Origin: DATBAT01 sp963824805
GTDB taxonomy: Bacteria; Acidobacteriota; Terriglobia; Terriglobales; Acidobacteriaceae
Assembly (NCBI GenBank): GCA_963824805.1
Contig: CAWGQZ010000001.1
Location: 4,077 to 68,076, forward strand
DNA length: 64,000 nt
Direction: 5' to 3'
Shown here: positions 1-8,765 of the stretch, piece by piece
Numbering within the stretch: position 1 is the stretch's first letter
Layout: the number at the start of each line of letters is the position of its first letter
The notes under the pieces: generated by a model
Told to the model about the DNA's origin: nothing
Databases searched by the model: none
The model's input: only the letters and a program-made list of their open reading frames with translations
Translations under genes and position numbers: made by a program

Positions 1-498
1 CTGGCCGAACTGAAAGGTCCCGTAGGCGAATCGGACACGTTCGTCGCCGGGATAGGCCGCGACCGCCTTATCGAGATATTCCTTCTGTTTGACGGTGTCG
101 CCGTTGGTCCCAGCTTCGGTCGCCAGGATCAACGCTTTTTCGCCATCGGATGCTTTGTCCGCCAGGCTGACTGCCTTGTTTAGGTGATCGAAGAATTCGT
201 GCGCGGTGGCGGCAGCGGTGGCACGGGCAAGTTCCGCCGAGGCGAATTGCGGGTCCAGTGCAATCGCCTTGTCGAAATGCTCGATGGAATCCTGCGCCAG
301 CAACTTGTCGGCGAGGTCGCGGCCCTGCAGGAATTCCTTGCGCGCCTCCTCCGACTTCGTGGTCACTGGAACTTTGCCGCTTTTGGCGGGAGCCGAAGGT
401 TTGGCATCACGGTTCGTTGAATTGCAGGCGATCCACGTGGCAGCAATGACGACCAATACGGCAGCCACAAATGAGCGCAACAGGAAGTTAATACGCAT
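1..498 (-). CDS. TPR protein, left-arm copy (3' end outside the window)
   Basis: An open frame reads from an ATG at 496-498 to the window edge, giving 166 codons without a stop. It matches the N-terminal third of the TPR protein at 7260-8765, with eight amino-acid differences by direct comparison (for example Ala for Pro near residue 20, Arg for Gly, Gln for Glu, Phe for Tyr). A hydrophobic N-terminal segment ends in Trp-Ile-Ala-Cys, a loose lipobox or other export signal. No frameshift is seen in this stretch, unlike the genes nearer the palindrome centre. Family members are helical repeat scaffolds for protein-protein contact; the partner is unknown. It lies downstream of the left-arm regulator, separated by about 310 bases. 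Divergence is higher here than in the regulator, so this protein seems less constrained. Confidence 0.85.
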   Translation of the reverse strand, partial: MRINFLLRSFVAAVLVVIAATWIACNSTNRDAKPSAPAKSGKVPVTTKSEEARKEFLQGRDLADKLLAQDSIEHFDKAIALDPQFASAELARATAAATAHEFFDHLNKAVSLADKASDGEKALILATEAGTNGDTVKQKEYLDKAVAAYPGDERVRFAYGTFQFGQ

Positions 499-807
499 CG
501 AACGATCTCCTTCCAGAGATGAGGAACGCGGCTCGAACTCACAAATACCGAATGTCAGTTTTGTCGAGCGGGTTGATTGCTAGACGTTGTCCGGCCGCGT
601 TTGGATAGCATAGCGACGGTACGAGTCCGGATATGCGCGAGCCATGATACCAACATTGGCGTGTGCCCGGCGCTGTTGGGATAGAACGCCGGATTTCCGG
701 GACGAGAAGTGAAAGTTACCCTTATTGTGCGGTGGAATTCGTATCAGGGCGCCGCTCGAGCGATGGCGTGGGTTGCAGAATCGGCTCCGGGGTTTGACTG
801 CCGCCAC
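499..807. other. Intergenic stretch between regulator and TPR gene, left arm
   Basis: About 310 bases without a credible gene; open frames here are short and not shared in frame with the right arm. It mirrors 6949-7259. A ribosome-binding-like AAGGAG lies just upstream of the TPR start on the minus strand. I see no convincing sigma-54 (-24/-12) or sigma-70 promoter. Confidence 0.5.
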
Positions 808-2211
808 CTAGGCTCCCGCGGAGAGCTTGTGGTGCCCCTTGGCCTCCGCCAACCCATATTGGCGGATCTTGTATAGCAGAGCCTTGTAGCTGATCTTTAG
901 CAAGCCGGCCGCCTGCTTGCGATTCCAATTCGTTTCATCCAGTGCTTTTGCAATGGCCTCAGCTTCTGCGCCATCCTTGGCGCTGCGTCCCGGGACTTCA
1001 ATCCCCCGGAAGACTCCGTCGCCTTTGCTGCCATGTCGAAGGTTGCGCCAGCGCCGTCGGCTTTCGGTTGAAGCTCTTTAATGGCTGCTTCTTCGTCACC
1101 AAGCACGATGTAGCGCTTAATAAAGTTATTCAGCTCGCGCAGATTTCCCGGCCAGGGATAGTCCAGGCATGCCTGCAGAAAGGAAGACGACATCTGCAGG
1201 GGCGCGCGGGCGTAGCGCTCCGACATGCGCGACATAAAATGCTTTAGCAGAATCGGAATTTCTTCCTTGCGCTCTCGCAACGGCGGCACCTGAAGCGTGA
1301 AAGCGTTCAGCCGGTAGTAAAGGTCCTCGCGCAGCCGCTTGTTGGCGATCGCTTCCGGAATGTTGATGTTCGTCGCCGCCAGAATGCGGACATCGACCTG
1401 AATTACGGAACGGCTGCCGAGCCGCGAAAATTGCTGGTCCTGCAAAACGTGGAGCAGTTTGGCTTGCAATAACGGAGGCATTTCGCCGATTTCGTCCAGC
1501 AGAATCGTGCCCTTGTTGCACAGTTCAAACTTGCCAGGCTTGGCGTGGGTGGCGCCGGTGAAGGCTCCGGCTTCATATCCGAACAGTTCGCTTTCCAGCA
1601 GATCAGCCGGTACTGCCGCGCAATTTACTTTCAAGAATGTTCGGTGAGCACGTGGCGAAAGCTTATGCACCAGCCGGGCCAAAACTTCTTTGCCGGTGCC
1701 ACTCTCACCCAGCAGGAGAACCGGAATATCGACATTCGCGACCAATGCCGCCTGCGAGCGGATCTTGCGCATCTCCGGACTGGCAGCGACAAAAAACACG
1801 TCGTCGCAAAGCTCTTCTACTTCTCCGGGATGGTTCCCCTTGTTCTTCCCTAAACATAGGTCGATTACCGCGTCGAGCTCAGCTTTCTGAAATGGCTTGG
1901 TGATATAGTCCTGCGCGCCCAGACGGATTGCCTGTACCACCTTCCGCGTGTCACTGACGCAGGAGAGCATGACCACTTTTACGCCGGGTAATTTGACGCA
2001 GTTGTTCCAATGTCTGCAGCCCGTCAATGCCAGGCATCAGCAGGTCGAGCAGAATCATGTCGGGCTTAAGCCCTTTCTGCATTTTCTCGATGGCTTCTTC
2101 GCCGGTGGTGGCGGTTTCGACTTTGTGGTCATCTACCTCCAGCAGCGTGCGGATGTAACGGAGCATGCCGGGTTCGTCGTCGACCAGTAGAATTTTGGCT
2201 TTGTCCTTCAT
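808..2211 (-). pseudogene. NtrC-type sigma-54 response regulator, left-arm copy, frameshifted
   Basis: Starts at an ATG at 2209-2211 and matches the intact regulator at 5542-6948 to the stop at 808-810. Two frameshifts break it. Near 2000 two bases are missing compared with the right arm (after Leu-Arg-Gln-Ile of the receiver domain), and near 1010 one base is missing before the C-terminal helix-turn-helix. Between them about 330 residues, including the Walker A motif GESGTGKE and the GAFTGA loop, differ from the right copy by a single Asp/Glu change, although the DNA carries many third-position changes. The copy was therefore under selection until recently, or the indels are sequencing errors. 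If the indels are real, the receiver is cut off from the AAA+ domain and the DNA-binding domain is lost. Confidence 0.85.
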
Positions 2212-3118
2212 TTACCAGTTCCTTTGCCAGCCGCACTGGACACGGGTTTGGTGGGAAGAAGGAATAAAAACTCGGCGCCTGCGCCTTGGTCGCTCTCCAC
2301 CCAGACATTCCCCACCATCTTCTACCAGCCGGCGCGCAATCGCCAGGCCTAATCCCATGCCGTCGCTTTGACTCTCGTGCTGCGGAAGGCGGAAGAAAGT
2401 CGTCGGAAAATTTCCATCTGGAATTCCGCAGGAATTCCCGGCCCGGTGTCTCTCTCACTCCTCCTGATTGCATTGGGAACAGAAAAGCGGGCAGACGGCG
2501 CCTCTCCACGCCCGAAGCCTTAGCTACACTGCCGCCGCTCCCACATATGAGGCTCAGCATGCAGCCATACGGTCCCGCCGCTCGGCGTGTAATTGGAAGC
2601 ATTCTCCAGAAGATTCGAAACCACCCGCTGTACCTTGGCGTAGTCAAAAGGGAATTCTTTCAATTTCTCATTGGGCAGGAAGTAGAGAGCAAGACCCTTC
2701 TCCTGAAAACGCTGCGACCACATGCGACAAATATCCGAAAGGCAAGCGTTGAGATCTCCAATTTATAGTGCAACTTGATGTCGCCGGTTTCGAGCACGCT
2801 GAAGGTCAAAAAATCCTGGATGAAATGCTGCAACCGGTGACCACTCGAGTGCATGTCACTGAGCACTTCGCGCTGGCGGTCATTCAGTGGCCCCAGTTTT
2901 TCGCCGCGCAGCAATTCGACATACCCATTCATGATCGCAAGTGGTGTTTTCAGGTCGTGTGCGGCAGAGGCCAGGGCGTTGGTGGTCCGGGTAAAGCGCT
3001 CGCGAAGCTTGGCGAATTCCTGTGCTAGTTTTTTGGGATCAGTCTCGGGCGTGAGGTTTTTCTCCAGCGCCTCTTGGGTAGGCCCGGCCGCAGTTTTCGA
3101 ATCCGGAAAGAGAGCCAC
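2208..3118 (-). pseudogene. Soluble histidine kinase, left-arm copy, frameshifted
   Basis: Same protein as 4612-5545. The dimerisation and phosphoacceptor part is in frame from the GTG at 3116-3118 (SKTAAGPTQEALEKNL, then HDLKTPLA with the phospho-accepting His) to about residue 125. Frame changes follow before the ATP-binding part, and again near its G1 and G2 boxes. The stop (2208-2210) overlaps the regulator ATG as ATGA, the same coupling as in the right arm. Substitutions in the H-box region against the right copy are synonymous. The N-terminus differs between arms, so the true start is uncertain. Confidence 0.8.
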
Positions 3119-3218
3119 TGGCCGTTTTCCGATGGAGGAACCGATAGGTTCGGGACGATCTGGCCACCGTCAGGGGAGGGAAAACTGCTTTGAACCGTCC
3201 GTTTGGGGACGTAGGCAA

Positions 3219-3246
3219 GATCTAATATAATTTCCCCTCGTGTCAA
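3219..3246 (-). promoter_or_regulatory. Possible promoter of left-arm kinase
   Basis: A perfect TTGACA on the minus strand (3241-3246) is shared with the right arm. The matching -10 region has diverged: TAGATC sits 16 bases downstream, where the right arm has CATACT. A nearby TATATT is too close to the -35. Function in this arm is doubtful. Confidence 0.35.
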
Positions 3247-3360
3247 CGAGAAAGGGCTATAAATTGTGCCCATTAGAACAAAACCATTGCACTCGTAAGC
3301 TGTTGATATGCTTAGGAAAACTCCCATACCCCTGCGGCCACCCCTCGAACGTAACCATGC

Positions 3361-3825
3361 TTGACGGCTTTGTTGGCTGAATACAGGAAGTTAACCCCGT
3401 TTGCTTGGCTTTTACCCGACAGGCTTCTCTATCCGCAGCCGAGATGCAAGAAATTGTGGGGTGGTGCTGGTCCAAGAGGAACGATCGTCGAGATGTAAAC
3501 TTTCCCCTGAACGCCGCAGGTGGCAGCGGTTCCCGCTTGCGATTCCGGTTTTCAATTCCCTGCCAGGACGAAAACGGTAAGGACATTTTGGAATTCGCCA
3601 CGGCTTTGAATGTTTTCCGCTGGCGGTTTATTGGTGGCTGTACGCCGCACGCCGCCTGATGTTTGAGCAATACTCCTTGGAAGTTCCACTTTTTCCGGTG
3701 CCGGAGTAAAACCTCTCTCCCCAGTCGGCACGAGCTCTTCAGGCCCGCCTGGTGCGCGTCGTCCACGGACCAGAATTGTCATTTGATGGGACTCGAAATT
3801 CTCGCGCGCCCTCGTCGTCGGTTAG
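3361..3825 (+). pseudogene. PilZ-domain protein, left-arm copy, multiply frameshifted
   Basis: Mirror copy of 3944-4398. The core CQDENGKDILEFATALNV is readable, but several homopolymer length differences break the frame: an extra G in the GTGGGG run near 3460, an extra T in GTTTTCC near 3613, another T near 3662, and extra bases near 3770 and 3800. No frame gives a full PilZ domain. Family knowledge: PilZ domains bind cyclic di-GMP through RxxxR and (D/N)xSxxG motifs. Confidence 0.7.
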
Positions 3826-3943
3826 AGGATTCGCCAAGGCCAGCAAGCGAAAGTAACCCGGGAGTAGGGCACTCTCAGGCTATAGCAGGGAAAAAGGGAA
3901 AACATTTTCACATTGGGGAAGTAAACTGCCCTTCGCGATCCGC
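3826..3943. other. Spacer at the centre of the palindrome
   Basis: About 120 bases lie between the two PilZ stop codons; the outer parts still pair weakly, leaving perhaps 60 unpaired bases. It contains an A-rich run near 3890-3905. No gene, terminator with T-tail or known recombination site was recognised. Confidence 0.6.
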
Positions 3944-4398
3944 TTACGACGAGAGGGCACGCGAGAATTTCAGTCCCATCAAGTGACAATTCTGGTCGTG
4001 GACTACGCGCACCAGGCGGGCCTGAAGAGCTCGTGCCGACTGGGGAGGAGGTTGGTCTCCGGCACCGGAGAGATAGGAACTTCCAAGGAGTATTGCTCAA
4101 CGTCAGGCAGCATGCGGCGTACAGCCACCAACATTCCGCCAGCGGAAACATTCAAAGCCGTGGCGAATTCCAAAATGTCCTTACCGTTTTCGTCCTGGCA
4201 GCGAATGAAAACCGGAATCGCAAGCGGCAACCGCTGCCACCTGCGGCGTTCAGGGGAAAGTTTCTTTCTCGACAATCGTTCCTCTTGGACCAGCACCACC
4301 CACAATTTCTTGCATCTCGGCTGCCAATAGCAAGGCCTGTCGGGTAAAAGCCAAGCAAACGGGGTTAACTTCCTGTATTCAGCCAACAAAGCCGTCAA
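3944..4398 (-). CDS. PilZ-domain protein, right-arm copy, one likely frameshift
   Basis: Reads from a TTG at 4396-4398. The PilZ part is RRRWQRLPLAIPVFIRC, then DENGKDILEFATALNVSAGG. The Arg-rich start and the NVSAGG motif are the two expected cyclic di-GMP-binding elements. Near 4040-4060 the frame is lost. The other frame then gives a normal PilZ end (ALQARLVRV, HLMGLKFSRAL) and a TAA at 3944-3946, so one indel is inferred. The encoded protein would be about 150 residues, a stand-alone PilZ domain. It is divergent from the kinase gene across a 210-base promoter region. With the kinase, regulator and TPR protein it suggests a c-di-GMP-linked two-component module; this is inference from position only. 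Confidence 0.75.
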
Positions 4399-4511
4399 GC
4401 ATGGTTACGTTCGCTCCATGGCCGCAGGGGTATGGGAGTTTTCCTAAGCATATCAACAGCTTACGAGTGCAATGGTTTTGTTCTAATGGCCAAATTTATA
4501 GCCCTTTCTCG

Positions 4512-4539
4512 TTGACACGAGGGAAAATTCTGTCATACT
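4512..4539 (+). promoter_or_regulatory. Sigma-70-type promoter for right-arm kinase operon
   Basis: TTGACA at 4512-4517 and CATACT at 4534-4539 are separated by 16 bases. It lies about 70 bases upstream of the kinase start candidate. The -35 is conserved in the left arm while the -10 is not. Confidence 0.55.
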
Positions 4540-4611
4540 TTGCCTACGTCCAAACGGACGGTTCAAAGCAGTTTTCCCTCCCCTGAGCGGTAGCCAGATC
4601 GTCCCGAACCT

Positions 4612-5545
4612 ATGGTTCCTCCATCGGAAAACAGCAGTGTCTCCGCTGCCCGGAATTCGAAAACTGCGGCCGGGCCTACCCAAGAGGCGCTGGAGAAAAA
4701 CCTCGCGCCCGAGACTGATCCCAAAAAACTGGCACAGGAATACGCCAAGCTTCGCGAGCGCTTTACCGGACCACCAACGCCCTGGCCTCTGCCGCACACG
4801 ACCTGAAAACACCACTGGCGATCATGAATGGGTATGTCGAATTGCTGCGCGGCGAAAAACTGGGTCCACTGAACGACCGCCAGCGCGAAGTGCTCAGTGA
4901 CATGCACTCGAGTGGTCACCGGTTGCAGCATTTCATCCAGGATTTTCTGACCTTCAGCGTGCTCGAAACCGGCGACATCAAGTTGCACTATGAAATTGGA
5001 GAACTCAACGCTTGCCTTTCGGATATTTGTCGCATGTGGTCGCAGCGTTTTCAGGAGAAGGGTCTTGCTCTCTACTTCCTGCCCAATGAGAAATTGAAAG
5101 AATTCCCTTTTGACTACGCCAAGGTACAGCGGGTGGTTTCGAATCTTCTGGAGAATGCTTCCAAATACACGCCGAGCGGCGGGACCGTATGGCTGCATGC
5201 TGAGCCTCATATGTGGGAGCGGCGCAGTGTAGCTAAGGCTTCGGGCGTGGAGAGGCGCCGTCTGCCGCTTTCTGTTCCCAATGCAATCAAGCTCAGTGTT
5301 GCGGACACCGGGCCGGGAATTCCTGCGGAATTCCAGATGGAAATTTTCGACGACTTCTTCCGCCTTCCGCAGAACGAGAATCAAAGCGACGGCATGGGAT
5401 TAGGCCTGGCGATTGCGCGCCGGCTGGTAAACAGCATGGGGGGAAAGTCTGGGTAGAGAGCGACCAGGGTGCAGGCGCCAAGTTTTCATTCCTGCTTCCC
5501 ACCAAACCCGTGTCCGGTGCGGCTGGCAAAGGAACTGGTAAATGA
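4612..5545 (+). CDS. Soluble histidine kinase, right-arm copy, two frameshifts
   Basis: About 310 residues once two one-base deletions are corrected (near 4772 in ACCGGACC, where the left arm has an extra C; near 5437 before the final strand). Visible parts: H-box HDLKTPLA, X-region QREVLSDMHSSGHRLQHF, N-box SNLLENASKYTPSGG, G1 ADTGPGIP and G2 GMGLGLAIARRLV. There is no membrane segment and no recognisable sensor domain, so it should act in the cytoplasm on a signal brought by another protein. Its TGA overlaps the regulator's ATG (ATGA at 5542-5545), so kinase and regulator are very probably cognate and translationally coupled. The ATG at 4612 is absent from the left arm, so a downstream start is possible. 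Confidence 0.8.
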
Positions 5546-6948
5546 AGGACAAAGCCAAAATTCTACTGGTCGACGACGAACCCGGCATGCTCCGTTACAT
5601 CCGCACGCTGCTGGAGGTAGATGACCACAGAGTCGAAACCGCCACCACCGGCGAAGAAGCCATCGAGAAAATGCAGAAAGGGCTTAAGCCCGACATGATT
5701 CTGCTCGACCTGCTGATGCCTGGCATTGACGGGCTGCAGACATTGGAACAACTGCGCCAAATTCAACCCGGCGTTAAAGTGGTCATGCTCTCCTGCGTCA
5801 GTGACACGCGGAAGGTTGTACAGGCAATCCGTCTGGGCGCGCAGGACTATATCACCAAGCCATTTCAGAAGGCTGAGCTCGACGCGGTAATCGAGCTATG
5901 TTTAGGCAAGAACAAGGGGAACCATCCCGGAGAAGTAGAAGAGCTTTGCGACGACGTGTTTTTTGTCGCTGCCAGTCCGGAGATGCGCAAGATCCGCTCG
6001 CAGGCGGCATTGGTCGCGAATGTCGATATTCCGGTTCTCCTGCTGGGTGAGAGTGGCACCGGCAAAGAAGTTTTGGCCCGGCTTGTACATAAGCTCTCGC
6101 CGCGTGCTCACCGAACATTCTTGAAAGTAAATTGCGCGGCAGTACCGGCCGATCTGCTGGAAAGCGAATTGTTCGGATATGAAGCCGGAGCCTTCACCGG
6201 CGCCACCCACGCCAAGCCTGGCAAGTTTGAACTGTGCAACAAGGGCACGATTCTGCTGGACGAAATCGGTGAAATGCCTCCGTTATTGCAAGCCAAACTG
6301 CTCCACGTTTTGCAGGACCAGCAATTTTCGCGGCTCGGCAGCCGTTCAGTAATTCAGGTCGATGTCCGCATTCTGGCGGCGACAAACATCAACATTCCGG
6401 AAGCGATCGCCAACAAGCGGCTGCGCGAGGACCTTTACTACCGGTTGAACGCTTTCACGCTTCAGGTGCCGCCGTTGCGTGAGCGCAAGGAAGAAATTCC
6501 GATTCTGCTAAAGCATTTTATGTCGCGCATGTCGGAGCGCTACGCCCGCGCGCCCCTGCAGATGTCGTCTTCGTTTCTGCAGGCATGTCTGGACTATCCC
6601 TGGCCGGGAAATCTGCGCGAGCTGAATAACTTTATTAAGCGCTACATCGTGCTTGGTGACGAAGAAGCAGCCATTAAAGAGCTTCAACCGAAAGCCGACG
6701 GCGCCGGCGCAACCTTCGACATGGCAGCAAAGGCGACGGAGTCTTCCGGGGGATTGAAGTCCCTGGGACGCAGCGCCAAGGATGGCGCGGAAGCTGAGGC
6801 CATTGCAAAAGCACTGGATGAAACGAATTGGAATCGCAAGCAGGCGGCCGGCTTGCTAAAGATCAGCTACAAGGCTCTGCTATACAAGATCCGCCAATAT
6901 GGGTTGGCGGAGGCCAAGGGGCACCACAAGCTCTCCGCGGGAGCCTAG
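5542..6948 (+). CDS. NtrC-family sigma-54-dependent response regulator
   Basis: 468 residues, intact. An N-terminal receiver (about 5-120) shows the acidic pair Asp11-Asp12 and phospho-acceptor Asp56 in LLDLLMP. The AAA+ sigma-54 activation domain (about 140-365) has Walker A GESGTGKE, the sigma-54-contacting GAFTGA loop and Walker B LLDEIGEMP. The C-terminus (about 415-455) is a Fis-type helix-turn-helix (NRKQAAGLLKISYKALLYKI). The family activates transcription at -24/-12 promoters when phosphorylated. It is coupled by ATGA overlap to the kinase upstream and followed after 310 bases by the TPR gene. The targets are unknown. It is the only full-length copy of this regulator in the palindrome. 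Confidence 0.95.
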   Translation: MKDKAKILLVDDEPGMLRYIRTLLEVDDHRVETATTGEEAIEKMQKGLKPDMILLDLLMPGIDGLQTLEQLRQIQPGVKVVMLSCVSDTRKVVQAIRLGAQDYITKPFQKAELDAVIELCLGKNKGNHPGEVEELCDDVFFVAASPEMRKIRSQAALVANVDIPVLLLGESGTGKEVLARLVHKLSPRAHRTFLKVNCAAVPADLLESELFGYEAGAFTGATHAKPGKFELCNKGTILLDEIGEMPPLLQAKLLHVLQDQQFSRLGSRSVIQVDVRILAATNINIPEAIANKRLREDLYYRLNAFTLQVPPLRERKEEIPILLKHFMSRMSERYARAPLQMSSSFLQACLDYPWPGNLRELNNFIKRYIVLGDEEAAIKELQPKADGAGATFDMAAKATESSGGLKSLGRSAKDGAEAEAIAKALDETNWNRKQAAGLLKISYKALLYKIRQYGLAEAKGHHKLSAGA

Positions 6949-7259
6949 CTGGCGGCAGTCAAACCCGGGAGGCGATTCTGCAACCCGCGCCATCGCTCGC
7001 GCAGCGCCCTGATACGAATTCCACCGCACAATCAGGGTAACTTTCACTTCTCGTCCCGGAAATCCGGCGTTCTATCCCAACAGCGCCGGACACACTCCAA
7101 TGTTGGTATCATGGCTCGCGCATATCCGGACTTCGTACTGTCGCTATGCTATCCAAACGCGGCCGGACAACGTCTAGCAATCAACCGGCTCGACAAGACT
7201 GACATTCGGTATTTGTGAGTTCGAGCCTGCGTTCCTCATCTCTGGAAGGAGATCGTTCG
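6949..7259. other. Intergenic stretch between regulator and TPR gene, right arm
   Basis: About 310 bases, mirrored at 499-807. It contains an imperfect inverted repeat CCAACA / TGTTGG around 7077-7112 and the ribosome-binding AAGGAG at 7247-7252. No clear -24/-12 sigma-54 site was found, so autoregulation by the upstream activator is not supported by sequence. Confidence 0.5.
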
Positions 7260-8765
7260 ATGCGTATTAACTTCCTGTTGCGCTCATTTGTGGCTGCCGT
7301 ATTGGTCGTCATTGCTCCTACGTGGATCGCCTGCAATTCAACGAACGGTGATGCCAAACCTTCGGCTCCCGCCAATAGCGGCAAAGTTCCAGTGACCACG
7401 AAGTCGGAGGAGGCGCGCAAGGAATTCCTGCAGGGCCGCGACCTGGCCGACAAATTGCTGGCGCAGGATTCCATCGAGCATTTCGACAAGGCCATTGCAC
7501 TGGACCCGGAATTCGCCTCGGCGGAACTTGCCCGCGCCACCGCCGCCGCCACCGCGCACGAATTCTTCGATCACCTGAAGAAGGCAGTCAGCCTGGCGGA
7601 CAAAGCATCCGATGGCGAAAGAGCGTTGATCCTGGCGACCGAAGCTGGGACCAACGGCGACACCGTCAAACAGAAGGAATATCTCGATAAGGCGGTCGCG
7701 GCCTATCCCAACGACGAACGTGTCCGATTCGCCTACGGGACCTATCAGTTCGGCCAGCAGGATTTCGCCGCCGCCATTGAACATCTCAAGAAGGGCGCAG
7801 AAGTCGCGCCTGACTACTCGCCCACATACAACATGCTTGGGTACTCTTACCGGCAGGCAGGCGACTACCCCAACGCCGAACAGGCATTCAAGAAGTATAC
7901 GGTGCTGATTCCCAACGATCCCAATCCCTACGACTCCTATGGTGAATTGCTGCTGAAGATGGGACGTTTCGACGATTCCATCACACAGTATCGCAAAGCG
8001 CTGTCGATCGATCCGAACTTTGTAGCTTCGCACTTTGGCATCTCCGCCGATCTCCTGTATCAGGGCAAGCAGCAGGACGCCTCAGCCGAACTCCAGAAAA
8101 TTATCGGCAAAGCCCGAAGCGATGGCGACCGCCGCCTGGCGCTCTTTGGCATGGCAGTGGTCGCCGCGGACAATGGCAAGCTCGACGAGGCCGTACAGTG
8201 GATGGGCAAAGAGTATGCCGTGGCCGAAAAGGCAAGCGACGCAGCCGCCATGGCGGCCGATCTTCAGGCCAAGGGAAATATTCTGGTCGAAGCGCAGAAA
8301 TTCGACGTCGCGAAGCAAGTGTTTGACAGTTCCGTAAAACTGATTCAGGCCTCCAATTTGTCCAAGGAAATCAAGGACAACGCGCAGCTTGTGCAGCATT
8401 ACAACCTCGGCAGGATTGCCACGGGCAAAAAGGACTACAAAACAGCAAGGGCGGAAGCCGCTGAGTTTGCTACTGGCGCCGAGGCCTCGAAGAATCCAGT
8501 GCTGGAACGGCAGTCCCATGAACTGGAGGGGATGATCGCGCTGGCCGGGAAGGATTACGACAAAGCCATTGCCGAACTGCAACAGGCAAACCAGCAGAAT
8601 CCACAGGACATGTATCGGAGGGCCCAAGCCTACGACGGCAAAGGCGACACTGCCAAAGCGCGGGAATTGTACGCGCAGGCCGCCGCCTTCAACTCGCTGC
8701 CGCAGCTCAACTATGCCTTCGTTCGAGTTAAGGCGCAGAAAATGGCAGGCGGAAAGAAAGGCTGA
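7260..8765 (+). CDS. Exported TPR-repeat protein
   Basis: 501 residues from the ATG at 7260, chosen over an in-frame upstream start at 7215 because AAGGAG sits eight bases before it and the protein then opens with a signal sequence (MRINFLLRSFVAAVLVV). The signal ends in Trp-Ile-Ala-Cys, a non-canonical lipobox. Several TPR units follow, for example IEHFDKAIALDPEFASAEL, then DYPNAEQAFKKY and DDSITQYRKALSIDPNFVA, with more at 440-490. It is probably anchored in the cell envelope as a scaffold. Its stop lies next to the convergent mreD stop. Bases up to 7757 belong to the inverted repeat; the rest is single-copy in the window. Confidence 0.85.
   Translation: MRINFLLRSFVAAVLVVIAPTWIACNSTNGDAKPSAPANSGKVPVTTKSEEARKEFLQGRDLADKLLAQDSIEHFDKAIALDPEFASAELARATAAATAHEFFDHLKKAVSLADKASDGERALILATEAGTNGDTVKQKEYLDKAVAAYPNDERVRFAYGTYQFGQQDFAAAIEHLKKGAEVAPDYSPTYNMLGYSYRQAGDYPNAEQAFKKYTVLIPNDPNPYDSYGELLLKMGRFDDSITQYRKALSIDPNFVASHFGISADLLYQGKQQDASAELQKIIGKARSDGDRRLALFGMAVVAADNGKLDEAVQWMGKEYAVAEKASDAAAMAADLQAKGNILVEAQKFDVAKQVFDSSVKLIQASNLSKEIKDNAQLVQHYNLGRIATGKKDYKTARAEAAEFATGAEASKNPVLERQSHELEGMIALAGKDYDKAIAELQQANQQNPQDMYRRAQAYDGKGDTAKARELYAQAAAFNSLPQLNYAFVRVKAQKMAGGKKG

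Larger units (their letters stand above)
1..3830. repeat. Left arm of giant inverted repeat
   Basis: Base 1 pairs with base 7757: the reverse complement of the first bases matches the right arm, and matching continues inward to about 3825. Gene order is mirrored: TPR protein, response regulator, histidine kinase, PilZ protein. Paired coordinates sum to 7753-7765 along the arm, so small indels are scattered through it. The arm starts at the window edge, so its true length is unknown. Confidence 0.93.
3940..7757. repeat. Right arm of giant inverted repeat
   Basis: Mirror of bases 1-3830, matching at least to 7757, the partner of window base 1. It may extend further if the left arm does. This arm carries the better-preserved set of genes: regulator and TPR protein are intact, the kinase has two frameshifts, and the PilZ gene at least one. 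Confidence 0.93.

Noticed and set aside
206..583. Plus-strand frame in the left arm, also present in mirror at 7181-7552
   Set aside because: Its presence in both arms comes from the repeat itself; it is antisense to the TPR protein signal and repeat region.
3361..4398. Insertion sequence or transposon as cause of the palindrome
   Set aside because: No transposase, target-site duplication or terminal repeat was found at the centre or at the right-arm end.
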